A stretch of 27,812 nt of DNA from a virus: IMG/VR virus record IMGVR_UViG_3300017593_000760, positions 1 to 27,812 of that record. One strand, given 5' to 3'. Every line of letters starts with the position of its first letter. The stretch's first letter is position 1. Below are positions 1 through 7,874 of this stretch, in pieces. The notes under the pieces were generated by a model. That model did no database searches and was not told the DNA's origin. It saw only the letters and a list, made by a program, of their open reading frames with translations. The position numbers and the translations under genes are program-made.

Positions 1-72
1 AGCATCATGTCCTCGTGAGGCAAATTCATCCCTCACTATACCGGAGAACTCACAAGCAATAAGAACTCGCAT
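1..72 (-). CDS. Phage-type DNA methyltransferase, N-terminal fragment (cut by window edge)
   Basis: Only the first 24 codons lie in the window. They read MRVLIACEFSGIVRDEF and continue to SRGHDA, which matches the start of the phage and proviral DNA (cytosine-type) methyltransferase family, whose first strand and glycine turn (ACE.SG.VRD.F...GHDA) bind S-adenosylmethionine. The start is supported by GGAGG about 7 bases upstream, and it lies 2 bases after the stop of the upstream gene, so the two are probably co-transcribed. Catalytic motifs are outside the window, so target base and integrity cannot be judged. This would be the fifth methyltransferase of the locus. Confidence 0.7.
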   Translation of the reverse strand, partial: MRVLIACEFSGIVRDEFASRGHDA

Positions 73-74
73 CT

Positions 75-437
75 TTAATCCTCCTTCAAGAAATTCTTAA
101 CCCAAGCTTCAAGCGTCTCTTTGTTTTCGTTTGTTTTCTTCTGCCCTCGTTCTTTCTTCATTTCCTCTCTCCATCGTTTATTCAGTAATTCTGTTGCATC
201 TCCCATTATCTGTGTCCAGAACATCCCATAGAATGCTAATCCTAAACACGCAAAGATAGTCATGGGATCAAGTCCTTTGTAAATCGCAGTGGGAACATTT
301 GAATAATTTGGATACTCACCTCTGCCTCCTAAATGAAGAACCTTTCCGTTATATTCGACGGGAATATCCATTGCCTTTGCGAGCTTAATAATTTCATCGT
401 AGTCACCTTTCCACGCCTGTAATGCGAGCTCAACCAT
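75..437 (-). CDS. Hypothetical protein, about 120 aa, first gene of an operon
   Basis: I do not recognise this family. The start at 437 (MVELALQAW) is chosen because AGGAG sits 7 bases upstream; in-frame ATGs at 458 and 518 lack a ribosome site, and 518 would lie inside the promoter module. The protein has an amphipathic N-terminal part, a glycine-rich middle (LHLGGRGEYPNYSN), one moderately hydrophobic stretch at about residues 60-78 (DPMTIFACLGLAFYGMFW) that could be a buried helix or a single membrane segment, and a highly charged C-terminal helix rich in K and E. It is followed by the methyltransferase fragment and is preceded by one of four copies of the 93-bp regulatory module, leaving a leader of roughly 80-90 bases. 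Confidence 0.65.
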   Translation of the reverse strand: MVELALQAWKGDYDEIIKLAKAMDIPVEYNGKVLHLGGRGEYPNYSNVPTAIYKGLDPMTIFACLGLAFYGMFWTQIMGDATELLNKRWREEMKKERGQKKTNENKETLEAWVKNFLKED

Positions 438-495
438 ACGCTCTCCTACTATTTTCATATTTTGGTCTATCACCACACTATGATTTTGCACCATT

Positions 496-588
496 TGCTT
501 ATATTTGCACGAGAACAAAATTTTATCGCTGAGCCAATAGTTTTAATCATGTCTCAAGATAAATTGCACCAGAACTCAAAATTGTGCA
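496..588 (-). promoter_or_regulatory. Copy C of the 93-bp promoter/operator module
   Basis: On the plus strand the ends are TGCTTATA (496-503) and ATTGTGCA (581-588), spaced as in the other three copies. Between them, AACAAAATTTTATC and AGTTTTAATC (539-548) align with copy A. Read on the minus strand, GATTAAAACT is the TATA-like element, placing initiation at about 515-525, upstream of the gene starting at 437. This copy is the most divergent, and its upstream box overlaps the 3' end of the gene at 576-869. Confidence 0.65.
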
Positions 589-869
589 TCTGGTTCAATA
601 AGCATGTGCTTCCTTCGCTTAAGGTTCTTACTCGCTATTTCATTAAGAGCAAGAGCGGAATAACCCATGATATCCAGAAGAGTATCTTGAACATAGGGTA
701 AGGCGCTATCCTTCTCTTTCATTGCTAAATTCTTGAGCCTACTGAGTTTAATGGTAAGAATGACATTCACTGCGGTCAAACCGTATTCCTCCCACACTCT
801 ATGAAACGCATCTCCGTATAATTTATTCTTCCTCTCCAATAAATCATTCACCAACTCAATTACAGCCAT
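576..869 (-). CDS. Nmad1/DUF1599-like nucleotide-modification-associated protein
   Basis: The 97-residue protein shows the spacing of the DUF1599 family, also called nucleotide modification associated domain 1: LLERKNKLYGDAFHRVW near the N-terminus, then a helix with KLSRLKNLA, then DTLLDIMGYSALALNEI. Family members are small all-helical proteins related in fold to MazG-like nucleotide hydrolases and are found in phages near nucleotide or base-modifying enzymes; the biochemical role is not settled. The ATG at 869 is preferred over the GTG at 875 because GGAGG lies 7 bases upstream. It directly follows the ClpP-like gene and ends operon 4, inside the next promoter module. Its presence among many methyltransferases fits a DNA or nucleotide modification role (inference). 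Confidence 0.7.
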   Translation of the reverse strand: MAVIELVNDLLERKNKLYGDAFHRVWEEYGLTAVNVILTIKLSRLKNLAMKEKDSALPYVQDTLLDIMGYSALALNEIASKNLKRRKHMLIEPDAQF

Positions 870-871
870 CT

Positions 872-1456
872 TCACACCTCCTCTATTTTATCTATAAGAC
901 CCCAATCCTTTGCTTCTTGCGGGGACATCCACTTCTCCTTCAACCTTATTGTTTCTCTCACTTCCTCCTCTGTCTTGCCACAACGATTGGCTAATATCTT
1001 CACTATTTCATTCGTGATTCTGTTCATCTCGGTAACTTCAGTTTCAAGCTGAGAAGTGGATTCGTTGTGGAAATACACCCAACGTTTGGGTTCGTGTAGC
1101 AAGAATGTAGCATGAGGACGAGCTATACGAATATCACCAGCCTGAAGAATAATCATGGCAGCTGCACTCGCTGCGAGACCCTCAACTATTACACGCACTT
1201 TTATACCAGATTTTGATATCTCTCGTAATGCATCATAAAGAGCAAACGAACCGTGAACTTCTCCACCCTCAGAACACAGCTTCACTGTGAGAGTATCTCC
1301 TTTCTTTAATTTACGTTTAACCTCACTCAGCAACAACAGATACTCCTTTGTTTTGAATTCATCAACCTCTCCGCTGATATGGATTATACCATCTTCTAAT
1401 TCCCGACTCACTATTATGTCCTCTAAACACGTGAAATAATGCTCTTTAACTTCCAT
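872..1456 (-). CDS. ClpP-like serine protease (S14 family)
   Basis: A 194-residue protein with a ClpP/crotonase-fold peptidase layout. The substrate-binding loop CSEGGEVHGSFALYDALR (61-78) corresponds to N-PGG-V-G-AIYD of ClpP; the nucleophile is Ser97 in GLAASAAAM, the histidine is His121 in FLLHEP, and the C-terminal signature WMSPQEAKDWGLID (176-189) is intact. The position equivalent to the third triad residue of bacterial ClpP (Asp in RDRFLS) is Glu174 here. Length is close to ordinary ClpP. In head-tailed viruses, S14 members often act as prohead maturation proteases; in archaea stand-alone ClpP is rare. No scaffold, portal or capsid gene is visible nearby, so a capsid role is only one option; protein turnover is another. 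It overlaps the upstream gene by 11 bases. Confidence 0.85.
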   Translation of the reverse strand: MEVKEHYFTCLEDIIVSRELEDGIIHISGEVDEFKTKEYLLLLSEVKRKLKKGDTLTVKLCSEGGEVHGSFALYDALREISKSGIKVRVIVEGLAASAAAMIILQAGDIRIARPHATFLLHEPKRWVYFHNESTSQLETEVTEMNRITNEIVKILANRCGKTEEEVRETIRLKEKWMSPQEAKDWGLIDKIEEV

Positions 1457-1814
1457 TTTGGATTTCCTCGTGAGTAACCAATAAAATGTAAGGTTTAGAT
1501 GTTCTATTCTTCAAGTCGTTAATAGCCGAGTATATATCTGGATATAGTCTTCTTGTGCTACTCTTCTCCATGCCTATACAGGTTCTATCTGCCTTCACTA
1601 TGATTCGTGGATAATACACGGGACCCTCAATCCAGGCAAAACACCAGTGCTCTTTTTCCTCCACTAAGCACTTGTATTCTATGCCTTCTATTACGGAACA
1701 TGTATCACGTCTGTGATGAAGGACTATCTTGCCATTGGGAAGTCTCGCTACGTCGTTGCCCTTGTTATCCTTGTGAAACACAAGAACCATTTCCTTCTTC
1801 TCTCCTTCTTCCAT
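1446..1814 (-). CDS. Hypothetical protein, about 122 aa
   Basis: Not recognised. The start at 1814 (MEEGEKKEMVLVF) has GAGGAGG 6 bases upstream, better than the earlier in-frame ATG at 1829. The predicted strand-rich N-terminal half (VLVFHKDNKGNDVARLPNGKI, then HHRRDTCSVIEG) resembles a small barrel with three cysteines, but no clear metal site (C..C pair) is present. The C-terminal half contains a charged helix. It lies between a metallophosphoesterase and the ClpP-like protease and is translationally coupled to the latter, so it probably belongs to the same functional block. Confidence 0.6.
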   Translation of the reverse strand: MEEGEKKEMVLVFHKDNKGNDVARLPNGKIVLHHRRDTCSVIEGIEYKCLVEEKEHWCFAWIEGPVYYPRIIVKADRTCIGMEKSSTRRLYPDIYSAINDLKNRTSKPYILLVTHEEIQNGS

Positions 1815-1841
1815 ATTAAACCTCCTCAATAAATATTAGAA

Positions 1842-2477
1842 TTATATCTCTTGGACTTCACCATCTGGATTGACCATCATCAGCTTCGCAGACCTCTTCC
1901 TCGTATCGTATTCTGTCCAGCCGAGAAGAGCTGGTGGGAGAGACCTCTCTATTGCGTATTGCAGTCCCCTTGCCAACGAACCAGTCCTCAAGAGAGTCAC
2001 TCGTTTATCTCCACGCAAGACGTCGAGCTTAGCAAGGATGTGATTGTGTCCCAACGCTATAACATCCGCGTCAATGAACTGAAGGAGTTTCCTGTGTTCA
2101 CTCCAGATGTCCATTGCTGTGCTTCTGCCATGCGCAAAATAGAACTTAACACCATCCACTGTTATCTCATGTGAAGGTTTACCCAAGTATTCCTCATAGA
2201 CATTGAGACCCACCTGATTGAATATCCTGTATTCGTGATTACCCAAGCAATAAGCTATGACGTTCAATTCCCTCGTTATAGTTCTTACCCAGCGCAATTG
2301 AGCCTGTGGCTGTATCTCATTCTCGAATTGCATACCATTGGAGAGTCCACAATCTATCAAGTCACCCATGAGAATTACCTTAGCCCCTCGCCAGTGAGTC
2401 TTGGCTATCTCCTCTATGGTCTCTGGAGAAAGCTCTCCCTGACCTATATGCCAATCCCCATTTAATACCACTCTCAT
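1842..2477 (-). CDS. Calcineurin-like metallophosphoesterase
   Basis: The 211-residue protein carries the complete dinuclear-metal motif series of the calcineurin-like superfamily: GDWHIG (residues 7-12), GDLID (about 38-42), GNHE (about 79-82), an isolated FAHG, and GHNH (about 142-145). These residues bind two metal ions and hydrolyse phosphodiester or phosphomonoester bonds. The architecture is minimal, without the extra domains of Mre11 or SbcD, so a role in nucleic acid or nucleotide hydrolysis is plausible but not shown. The start overlaps the stop of polymerase B (ATGA) and uses GGAGGCGG within the polymerase's last codons, so the two proteins should be made together. This favours a replication-linked job. 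Confidence 0.9.
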   Translation of the reverse strand: MRVVLNGDWHIGQGELSPETIEEIAKTHWRGAKVILMGDLIDCGLSNGMQFENEIQPQAQLRWVRTITRELNVIAYCLGNHEYRIFNQVGLNVYEEYLGKPSHEITVDGVKFYFAHGRSTAMDIWSEHRKLLQFIDADVIALGHNHILAKLDVLRGDKRVTLLRTGSLARGLQYAIERSLPPALLGWTEYDTRKRSAKLMMVNPDGEVQEI

Positions 2478-4501
2478 ATTCCGCCTCCAAATCTATTCAA
2501 GTTGGTTTGGGAAAGAATGTCCTCTATTTCTTTTAGAGGAGTATAAAACCATTTATTAAGGATAGTTCTATAATCAATTTCAGGAAGTTCATCAATTATA
2601 TCCTCATGAATAGCCAAATAGCCAATAGAATTATTCTTAGTTGGGACAATAGGAAGCTTCTCGCCTGCATAATACGGTATGCGATACAATCGCAGTCTGT
2701 TCTTTGCGGCTTTGAGATGAGACGTCTGCACTTTGGGTGAGGTTGAAGAGAGGCGTATCCATTCGGCTATATCCATCACATTCTGCTTCTTTATTTCCTC
2801 TTGCACTTGAGACTTCAAAGCACGTAATTCCTCCCATTTGCTCTTGAGTATATACTCGTATGCCAACATAAGTGCATTCCTGATATACATGGGACATGAC
2901 GTTTTATTCACCACCGTCCCAGTTATCTTCAACTTGCCGTCTTTTGTGATGCCAAAATAGTTCTTCTTCTTATCGTAAAGAAACAAGACATCAAACTCTT
3001 TATCTATATCGAGATTGAATTCCTCGCCCCATGTCTTATGCAATTCCTCATTCAGCTCATTCATTATTTTCACAGGCTCTGGGTGGACTATCATCATTGC
3101 ATCAGTATCTCCCGCTAATATGGGAATGCCTCGTTCTTCTACACGTTTCCAGATATATGTCAGGAGGGCTCGCTCATGTGAAGTTACCTCAGCTGCCAGC
3201 TTCCTGTTATAAAATCGTGATTTTGAATACCCGAGTATCCCTATACAGGCATTAAGTAGGAATTTATATGAGGTATTCCATATCTGACTTTGAGTGTCTC
3301 CTCTTTTCTTGTATAGCTTCTTGTATTCGAGCCTTCTCTCAAACAATTCCCGAATGGTCTCTGTGAGTATGCCTGGATTCCTGATATCCCTATCGGGCGA
3401 GATATTGAAGTGCATAACAATAGATGGGTAGAGTGACGTAAAATCTAACACCGTGACGCCCCGATGCAGACCCTTCTGTGGTTCTCTAACTAGTGCACCT
3501 TTATACTTTTTATGCTTCACTCTTCCCTTATTAGGCAATACATATTTGTTGTGGTATCGCCTCAAGAGATACGCCTCGATGATACTGCTCCTATTCATAA
3601 TGTCTATGGTATTAAGAGGCACAAGATTCTGAAATGAGAAGACCAACTGTGAGAGTTTCAACTTCTCGTCTATTTCCTTAGTGAGGGTTACATCTTCTAT
3701 ACAATGAAGGAGCTCTGGTAGAGATGGGTCTTTCCTCCTTCCGAGCACAAGATAAGCAACGTGGTCAAGGAAATATCGTCCTCCTCGCTCTCCAAATTCT
3801 CGATACGCTCTCATCAGGTCTAATGGCTGACTTTCTCCTATCGTATATTCATCATGGTATTTCCTAAATACGCTCTTGTCTCTGGCACGATTGAACATGT
3901 AGGTTAAATCGAAATTACTTGAGTTCCACCCAATAATCACATCGAAATCCAGCGTCTTACAGAACGAGAAGAAGGACTTCAATAACTGTTGGTCATCATC
4001 AAATACAAAAGCCTTAACGCCGTCTATTGCATAATCTCGTAATACGAAAGGATAATGTCGCTGAGTGAAGCTATCATAAGCATCAATCACGGTGATGGGA
4101 AGGGGAGCATTCTCAGTGTCGAGAGAACCATTTCCTCGCTCCACTTCGATATCAAAATAAAGTATCCTCCTGTTTAATCCAAACGTTAAATTAGAGTCTA
4201 TCAAGTAGCGAGTCAAATAAGGAATGTCAGACTCCATACTAAAACTGACATTTCGTTTTCCTGTCTCAAGGTCTTTTATTGAATTGAATGAAATCTTATC
4301 AAGAGGCTTGTTGTCATAAGAAACGTATCCCTTCTCCCGTGCAACGTGAGGAAATGAAACCTTTTCTTCTGGTCTTACATAGAAATAAGGATACTTTCCG
4401 TTTCGCACTGAGTAGGTTACCTGAGAACCCTCCCGAAACTTCAATTTAACGGAAGGTCTTGAATTCCGTGAACCAATTAGAGAAGCATTCACAAGTTCCA
4501 T
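2474..4501 (-). CDS. polB: Family B DNA polymerase with 3'-5' exonuclease
   Basis: A complete 675-residue polymerase, shorter than cellular archaeal PolB (about 750-800). Exonuclease motifs: Exo I FDIE (Asp117, Glu119), Exo II NSSNFD (193-198), Exo III with Asp270 but His266 where a tyrosine is usual. Polymerase motif A is DFTSLYPS (353-360), motif B KFLLNACIGILGY (413-425), motif C GDTD (464-467), followed by KKKNYFG (511-517). All three metal-binding aspartates of exonuclease and polymerase sites are present. Motif B reads NACIG where most family B enzymes have NSxYG. It is the replicative polymerase candidate of this element. It overlaps both neighbours, the upstream methyltransferase by 13 bases and the phosphoesterase by 4 bases. 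Confidence 0.97.
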   Translation of the reverse strand: MELVNASLIGSRNSRPSVKLKFREGSQVTYSVRNGKYPYFYVRPEEKVSFPHVAREKGYVSYDNKPLDKISFNSIKDLETGKRNVSFSMESDIPYLTRYLIDSNLTFGLNRRILYFDIEVERGNGSLDTENAPLPITVIDAYDSFTQRHYPFVLRDYAIDGVKAFVFDDDQQLLKSFFSFCKTLDFDVIIGWNSSNFDLTYMFNRARDKSVFRKYHDEYTIGESQPLDLMRAYREFGERGGRYFLDHVAYLVLGRRKDPSLPELLHCIEDVTLTKEIDEKLKLSQLVFSFQNLVPLNTIDIMNRSSIIEAYLLRRYHNKYVLPNKGRVKHKKYKGALVREPQKGLHRGVTVLDFTSLYPSIVMHFNISPDRDIRNPGILTETIRELFERRLEYKKLYKKRGDTQSQIWNTSYKFLLNACIGILGYSKSRFYNRKLAAEVTSHERALLTYIWKRVEERGIPILAGDTDAMMIVHPEPVKIMNELNEELHKTWGEEFNLDIDKEFDVLFLYDKKKNYFGITKDGKLKITGTVVNKTSCPMYIRNALMLAYEYILKSKWEELRALKSQVQEEIKKQNVMDIAEWIRLSSTSPKVQTSHLKAAKNRLRLYRIPYYAGEKLPIVPTKNNSIGYLAIHEDIIDELPEIDYRTILNKWFYTPLKEIEDILSQTNLNRFGGGI

Positions 4502-5268
4502 TCTAAATACTCCTCCAAACTTCTTTGATTCCTATCTCGTCCTAAAATTCTTTCTTGTGCTATTTCACAGTATTTTTCTGATATTTCAATGCCTATCCAC
4601 TTACGGTTCAGCCGCTCACATGCCACTGCCGTTGTGCCAGACCCGAGAAAAGGATCCAATACCAGCATGTCTTCTGCTGTATGATTCTTGATAATTCGGG
4701 AGACTAAGTCCAGTGGCTTTTGGTTCTGATGTAACTGTTCAGCGCCAGAGACTCTTCTGAAGAACCAGACATCGGACAGCCTCTTATCAGACACGAACCG
4801 AGAGCGTCCTTTACTTCCATAAATGATCATCTCATACTGCTGCCCATACTGAGCTTCCAAATCCCCTGCCGTCCAGTTGTTCTTTACCCACACTATAATG
4901 TTCTTGATCTTGAATCTGGTCTTAACGTATCTTTTGAACACGTCTACGGTCTTCCACGAACAGAACGTGTATATGGCAGCATTCTTCCGTAGAATCCGGA
5001 ACGCCTCTCTCAGGAAGAACTTTATCAGGCTTGCATGCTTTATCGAATCGTTATATATTGGCGAACAGAACTCATGTCCCCGGTCTTTACGATAATTGGT
5101 CTCGTAGCCTATCAGATAGGGAGGGTCAGCTATCACCAAATCTACACTTTGAGTCGGAATAATGTTCATTACTTTCAGGGAGTTACCACAAAGCAGCACT
5201 CCGTTCTCTGTATGGAAGTAGTGATATTTGCTATCAATCAGTTTCTTTCTTAACTCTTCCCAATTCAT
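4489..5268 (-). CDS. Beta-class DNA methyltransferase (N6-adenine/N4-cytosine), paralog 1
   Basis: The 259-residue enzyme has catalytic motif IV ADPPY (47-51) before SAM-binding motif I DPFLGSGTT (205-213), the order of beta-class amino-methyltransferases. DPPY favours adenine-N6 methylation, although sequence alone does not exclude cytosine-N4. The end IGIEISEKYCEIAQERILG is standard for the family. It shares its N-terminal SKYHYFHT segment and its C-terminus with the adjacent upstream methyltransferase, so the pair arose by tandem duplication and divergence of the target-recognition middle. The start overlaps the previous stop by ATGA. No restriction endonuclease is adjacent, so this is best read as an orphan protective methyltransferase. 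Confidence 0.93.
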   Translation of the reverse strand: MNWEELRKKLIDSKYHYFHTENGVLLCGNSLKVMNIIPTQSVDLVIADPPYLIGYETNYRKDRGHEFCSPIYNDSIKHASLIKFFLREAFRILRKNAAIYTFCSWKTVDVFKRYVKTRFKIKNIIVWVKNNWTAGDLEAQYGQQYEMIIYGSKGRSRFVSDKRLSDVWFFRRVSGAEQLHQNQKPLDLVSRIIKNHTAEDMLVLDPFLGSGTTAVACERLNRKWIGIEISEKYCEIAQERILGRDRNQRSLEEYLEWNL

Positions 5269-5981
5269 TTTAGGAAATTTATTAAGGTCTTTTGGTGTTT
5301 ATCATATCCTAATACCCGCTTCTGGATTATCTCACAATAACGTTCCGAAATCTCAATACATATCCATCTGCGGTTATGCTTCTCGCATGCCACTGCGGTT
5401 ACACCTGTGCCTGCAAACGGATCCAGTATTAATTCTTCTTCCTTAGGACTGCCACGAAGTAGTAATCTTTCCCAAAATTTGAGCGGTTTGGGACATGGAT
5501 GCTCATAGGATTGGTTATCTAACCCTGTTGCCTCTATTATATCGCTTCTCGCTCCGAGTCCTTGAGTTAAGTAGGGGTCCTTACCATACGCGAGTATAGG
5601 TTGCCATTGAGCAAATCCCCACTTGCCTCTTGAGTTCGTCGTCTTATAGACCCAAGCAAGAATCCAATAAGGAGGTGGATAAAGAGAGATGTTAGTGAGA
5701 CCACAGGTTAATAGCATGACTTTGCCTACTCGCACAGCTTGAGGCATGAATTTCTTAATAAGAGCCTTGAGGTTCTCTTTGATATCCTCATAATTATCGT
5801 ATTGCTTTCCTAATGCGTAAGGAGGATCTGTCAAAATCAAATCTATACTTTTATCGGGGAGCATCTTCATGATTTCAATACAGTCCCCGAGAAGCATAAC
5901 TCCTCGATCGGTATGAAAATAATGATATTTGGAGTTAATCAACTCACAATACAATTTATACCAGTCGGTGTGTTCTGTCAT
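5265..5981 (-). CDS. Beta-class DNA methyltransferase, paralog 2, first gene of operon 4
   Basis: A 238-residue enzyme with motif IV TDPPY (51-55) and motif I LDPFAGTGVT (186-195). The N-terminus (INSKYHYFHTDRGVMLLGD) and C-terminus (RRWICIEISERYCEI) match the next gene, but the central target-recognition part is shorter and different, so a distinct recognition sequence is expected. It is the first gene after promoter module copy A, with a leader of about 100 bases. I see no Shine-Dalgarno before the ATG at 5981, although the alignment with its paralog supports this start. The following gene is coupled by ATGA. Confidence 0.92.
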   Translation of the reverse strand: MTEHTDWYKLYCELINSKYHYFHTDRGVMLLGDCIEIMKMLPDKSIDLILTDPPYALGKQYDNYEDIKENLKALIKKFMPQAVRVGKVMLLTCGLTNISLYPPPYWILAWVYKTTNSRGKWGFAQWQPILAYGKDPYLTQGLGARSDIIEATGLDNQSYEHPCPKPLKFWERLLLRGSPKEEELILDPFAGTGVTAVACEKHNRRWICIEISERYCEIIQKRVLGYDKHQKTLINFLK

Positions 5982-6062
5982 TTAGAAACAACCGGAACAG
6001 AATAACATAGAAGTTTCCATTGAGCATCCTTCCCTGCGTTATTACATCAATTATTGCTCACT

Positions 6063-6155
6063 TGCACATATTTGGCACAGAACAAAATATTTCATCTTGG
6101 ACATAGTTTTATATAGGCTCTAATAGATAATTTGCATGACGCTTATATATGTGCA
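6063..6155 (-). promoter_or_regulatory. Copy A of the 93-bp promoter/operator module
   Basis: Plus-strand ends are TGCACATA (6063-6070) and TATGTGCA (6148-6155), perfect inverted repeats of each other. The minus strand carries CCTATATAAAACTATG (TATA box at about 6107-6117), so initiation should be near 6080-6085, about 100 bases upstream of the methyltransferase start at 5981. A further ATTTGCATGA box is at about 6130-6139. The whole 5982-6190 spacer is otherwise without a gene that I can support. Confidence 0.75.
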
Positions 6156-6190
6156 TCTCATAGGAAATTTACAATATTGCATTGAACATT

Positions 6191-6412
6191 TCAGACTCGT
6201 CTAATACGAATTCCATGAATAGACTTTAAAGCCTCTATTCGAGATTTCACCGTTTCTTCATCGTCTCCAACTACGCGAATCCATATACAATCCAAACGAT
6301 CTCGTCGGTCTGCCAGTGTGTCTTTTCCGTCAAACCAACTATCTATACTTAGAAGACAGGAGAGCCTAATCTTGCTAATCAAATCCGCAACATTAGCATA
6401 GAACTGTTTCAT
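6191..6412 (-). CDS. Hypothetical protein, about 73 aa, last gene of operon 3
   Basis: Not recognised. The ATG at 6412 (MKQFYANVADL) is the likely start; a TTG at 6424 overlapping the previous stop (TTGA) is possible. The C-terminal 45 residues, DRLDCIWIRVVGDDEETV and following, look like a strand-helix-strand unit of a small ferredoxin-like or ACT-type fold, but this is shape only, with no family signature. The gene follows a 58-residue helical protein, and the next 200 bases hold promoter module A. Confidence 0.55.
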   Translation of the reverse strand: MKQFYANVADLISKIRLSCLLSIDSWFDGKDTLADRRDRLDCIWIRVVGDDEETVKSRIEALKSIHGIRIRRV

Positions 6413-6420
6413 GCTATCTA

Positions 6421-6597
6421 TCAATAAAGAGGGAAAAGGTCGAGTTTTTCACGTAAATCTTCGGGAGTTAATTCGCCATGCTTTCTCTGAAACTCTTCTA
6501 CCTTCTTGGGAAGTTCTGGGTCTGACCAAACCTTATCCAAAATTTCTTCTATTTCCTTTATCTTCTTCTTTCTTTGAGATACCCTATCTTCTTTCAT
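6421..6597 (-). CDS. Small charged helical protein, 58 aa
   Basis: Not recognised. The start at 6597 (MKEDRVSQRKKK) has AGGAAG about 7 bases upstream and is preferred over the in-frame ATG at 6633. The protein is almost entirely helical and highly charged (KKIKEIEEILDKVW, then ELPKKVEEFQRKHGEL), with no cysteines or hydrophobic segment. It could be a small coiled-coil partner protein. It is separated from the methyltransferase upstream by an 83-base gap. Confidence 0.55.
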   Translation of the reverse strand: MKEDRVSQRKKKIKEIEEILDKVWSDPELPKKVEEFQRKHGELTPEDLREKLDLFPLY

Positions 6598-6680
6598 TTT
6601 AATCTTCCTTTCTTGATTATTTATAAATATCATCTCCCAATAAAATCCTTTATTTGGTATTGTCCTTAAAGTGTAATCTC

Positions 6681-7874
6681 CTAAAATCCTATTCTCTCTA
6701 TCACGGAGGGCTCTTCACCTAACTTTGTCTGTGCGACTAAAGGCTTGAGCCTCTGGTATGCCATCTCACAATATTCCTCGTTTGAGTCTATTTGAATGCT
6801 GTTGAATCCCGTTTGTTCGGCAACTACTCCCACTGTCCCAGTTCCTGCGAAAATATCCATCACAACTCCATTTGGAGGACATCCCGCAAGAAGACAGGAG
6901 GACACAAGAGATCGTGGGAATGCAGCCCAATGTGGAAGAGAACTCGGCTCAAGATTAATTTGCCAAACGTTAGGACGGTTAGCTCCGGTTAAATCTCCCT
7001 GATTAACACGCTCTGCGAAGTGACGTGCTCCCGTATGTTTCATAGCACCTTGAATATCTCCTTTGGTTGGATTGAATGCGTGTCTAACTCGTTCTCGTGT
7101 TGCTTCTTTAAGAGGTGTTCGTATGGCGTCTTGATCCCAATAGTAACGTGGACTTTTTACCAATACGTATACGGGCTCATAAGTGAATGCACATCTATCG
7201 TTTGCAGATGTGGGCATAGCAGAACCAATGGTTGTATTAGTTTTGGAAATCCAAATTTTCTTTGCCCAAATTATCCTGTCTCGAAGTCTCAATCCTAACT
7301 CATCTACGCATCTGGCAATAAATCTTTCATTTTGTAAACATAAGGACTTGGGAGGAATTTCATTAGTGACACATCTTCCTTGATGCTCTCTATATTTGAA
7401 GCTATTCCATCCCATTCCTCCTGTTCTTACGTTTGAACTTGAGGCATAAGAATCTCCTTGGTTCCAAAATATCACTCCCGTCTTCTTGAGAACCCTCTTC
7501 AGTTCTTTCATTATGTCTAAGAGATGATTGATATACATCTCCAAAGATGGCTCGAGTCCAAGTTGTCCATAAAAAGCTCCGCATCTCTTACAGAATTTCC
7601 CGCTTGAAAAACTCTTATGTTCTGCATCCTTCGTGACTGTGGCTATATCAATTATGTTTGAGCTTATGCCGTGATGGGGCTTACTAAATTTTCTTGAGCA
7701 ATCTTCCCATTCGTGCTCACAAGAAGGATTGCCATTCCAGATTGTGTATGTGCTTTCTCCATAATCTCTTAACCCTCCCCAGTAAGGTGGAGAAGTAACA
7801 ACACAATCAATGCTTTCATTAGGTAATGTCTTCAACACATCCAGCACATGTCCACAAATTATCGTGTGCTTCAT
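6681..7874 (-). CDS. Beta-class DNA methyltransferase with TSPPYW motif (N4-cytosine type), zinc-knuckle insert
   Basis: The 397-residue enzyme starts with a GHVLDVLKTLP segment, then catalytic TSPPYW (27-32), the variant most often associated with cytosine-N4 methylation, and near the end SAM motif DIFAGTG (340-346). A cysteine/histidine-rich insertion (Cys52, His54, Cys59, and Cys95/Cys98 in KFCKRCG) leads into QLGLEPSLEMY, a layout familiar from phage and archaeal members of this family, and probably binds zinc. The start overlaps the stop of a 36-residue zinc-ribbon gene (ATGA). It is the fourth amino-methyltransferase here. Target sequence is not predictable from sequence alone. Confidence 0.93.
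   Translation of the reverse strand: MKHTIICGHVLDVLKTLPNESIDCVVTSPPYWGGLRDYGESTYTIWNGNPSCEHEWEDCSRKFSKPHHGISSNIIDIATVTKDAEHKSFSSGKFCKRCGAFYGQLGLEPSLEMYINHLLDIMKELKRVLKKTGVIFWNQGDSYASSSNVRTGGMGWNSFKYREHQGRCVTNEIPPKSLCLQNERFIARCVDELGLRLRDRIIWAKKIWISKTNTTIGSAMPTSANDRCAFTYEPVYVLVKSPRYYWDQDAIRTPLKEATRERVRHAFNPTKGDIQGAMKHTGARHFAERVNQGDLTGANRPNVWQINLEPSSLPHWAAFPRSLVSSCLLAGCPPNGVVMDIFAGTGTVGVVAEQTGFNSIQIDSNEEYCEMAYQRLKPLVAQTKLGEEPSVIERIGF

Noticed and set aside
12-72. Left-edge frame as a short complete gene
   Set aside because: The frame is open to the window edge and matches the start of a longer methyltransferase family.
6615-6630. Minus-strand TTTATAAATAATC as promoter for the 58-aa gene
   Set aside because: The spacing would make the transcript begin at the ATG, leaving its ribosome site untranscribed; common in AT-rich DNA.
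7402-7584. Second minus-strand frame within the SPPYW methyltransferase
   Set aside because: Lies wholly inside the methyltransferase in another frame, without ribosome site or motif.
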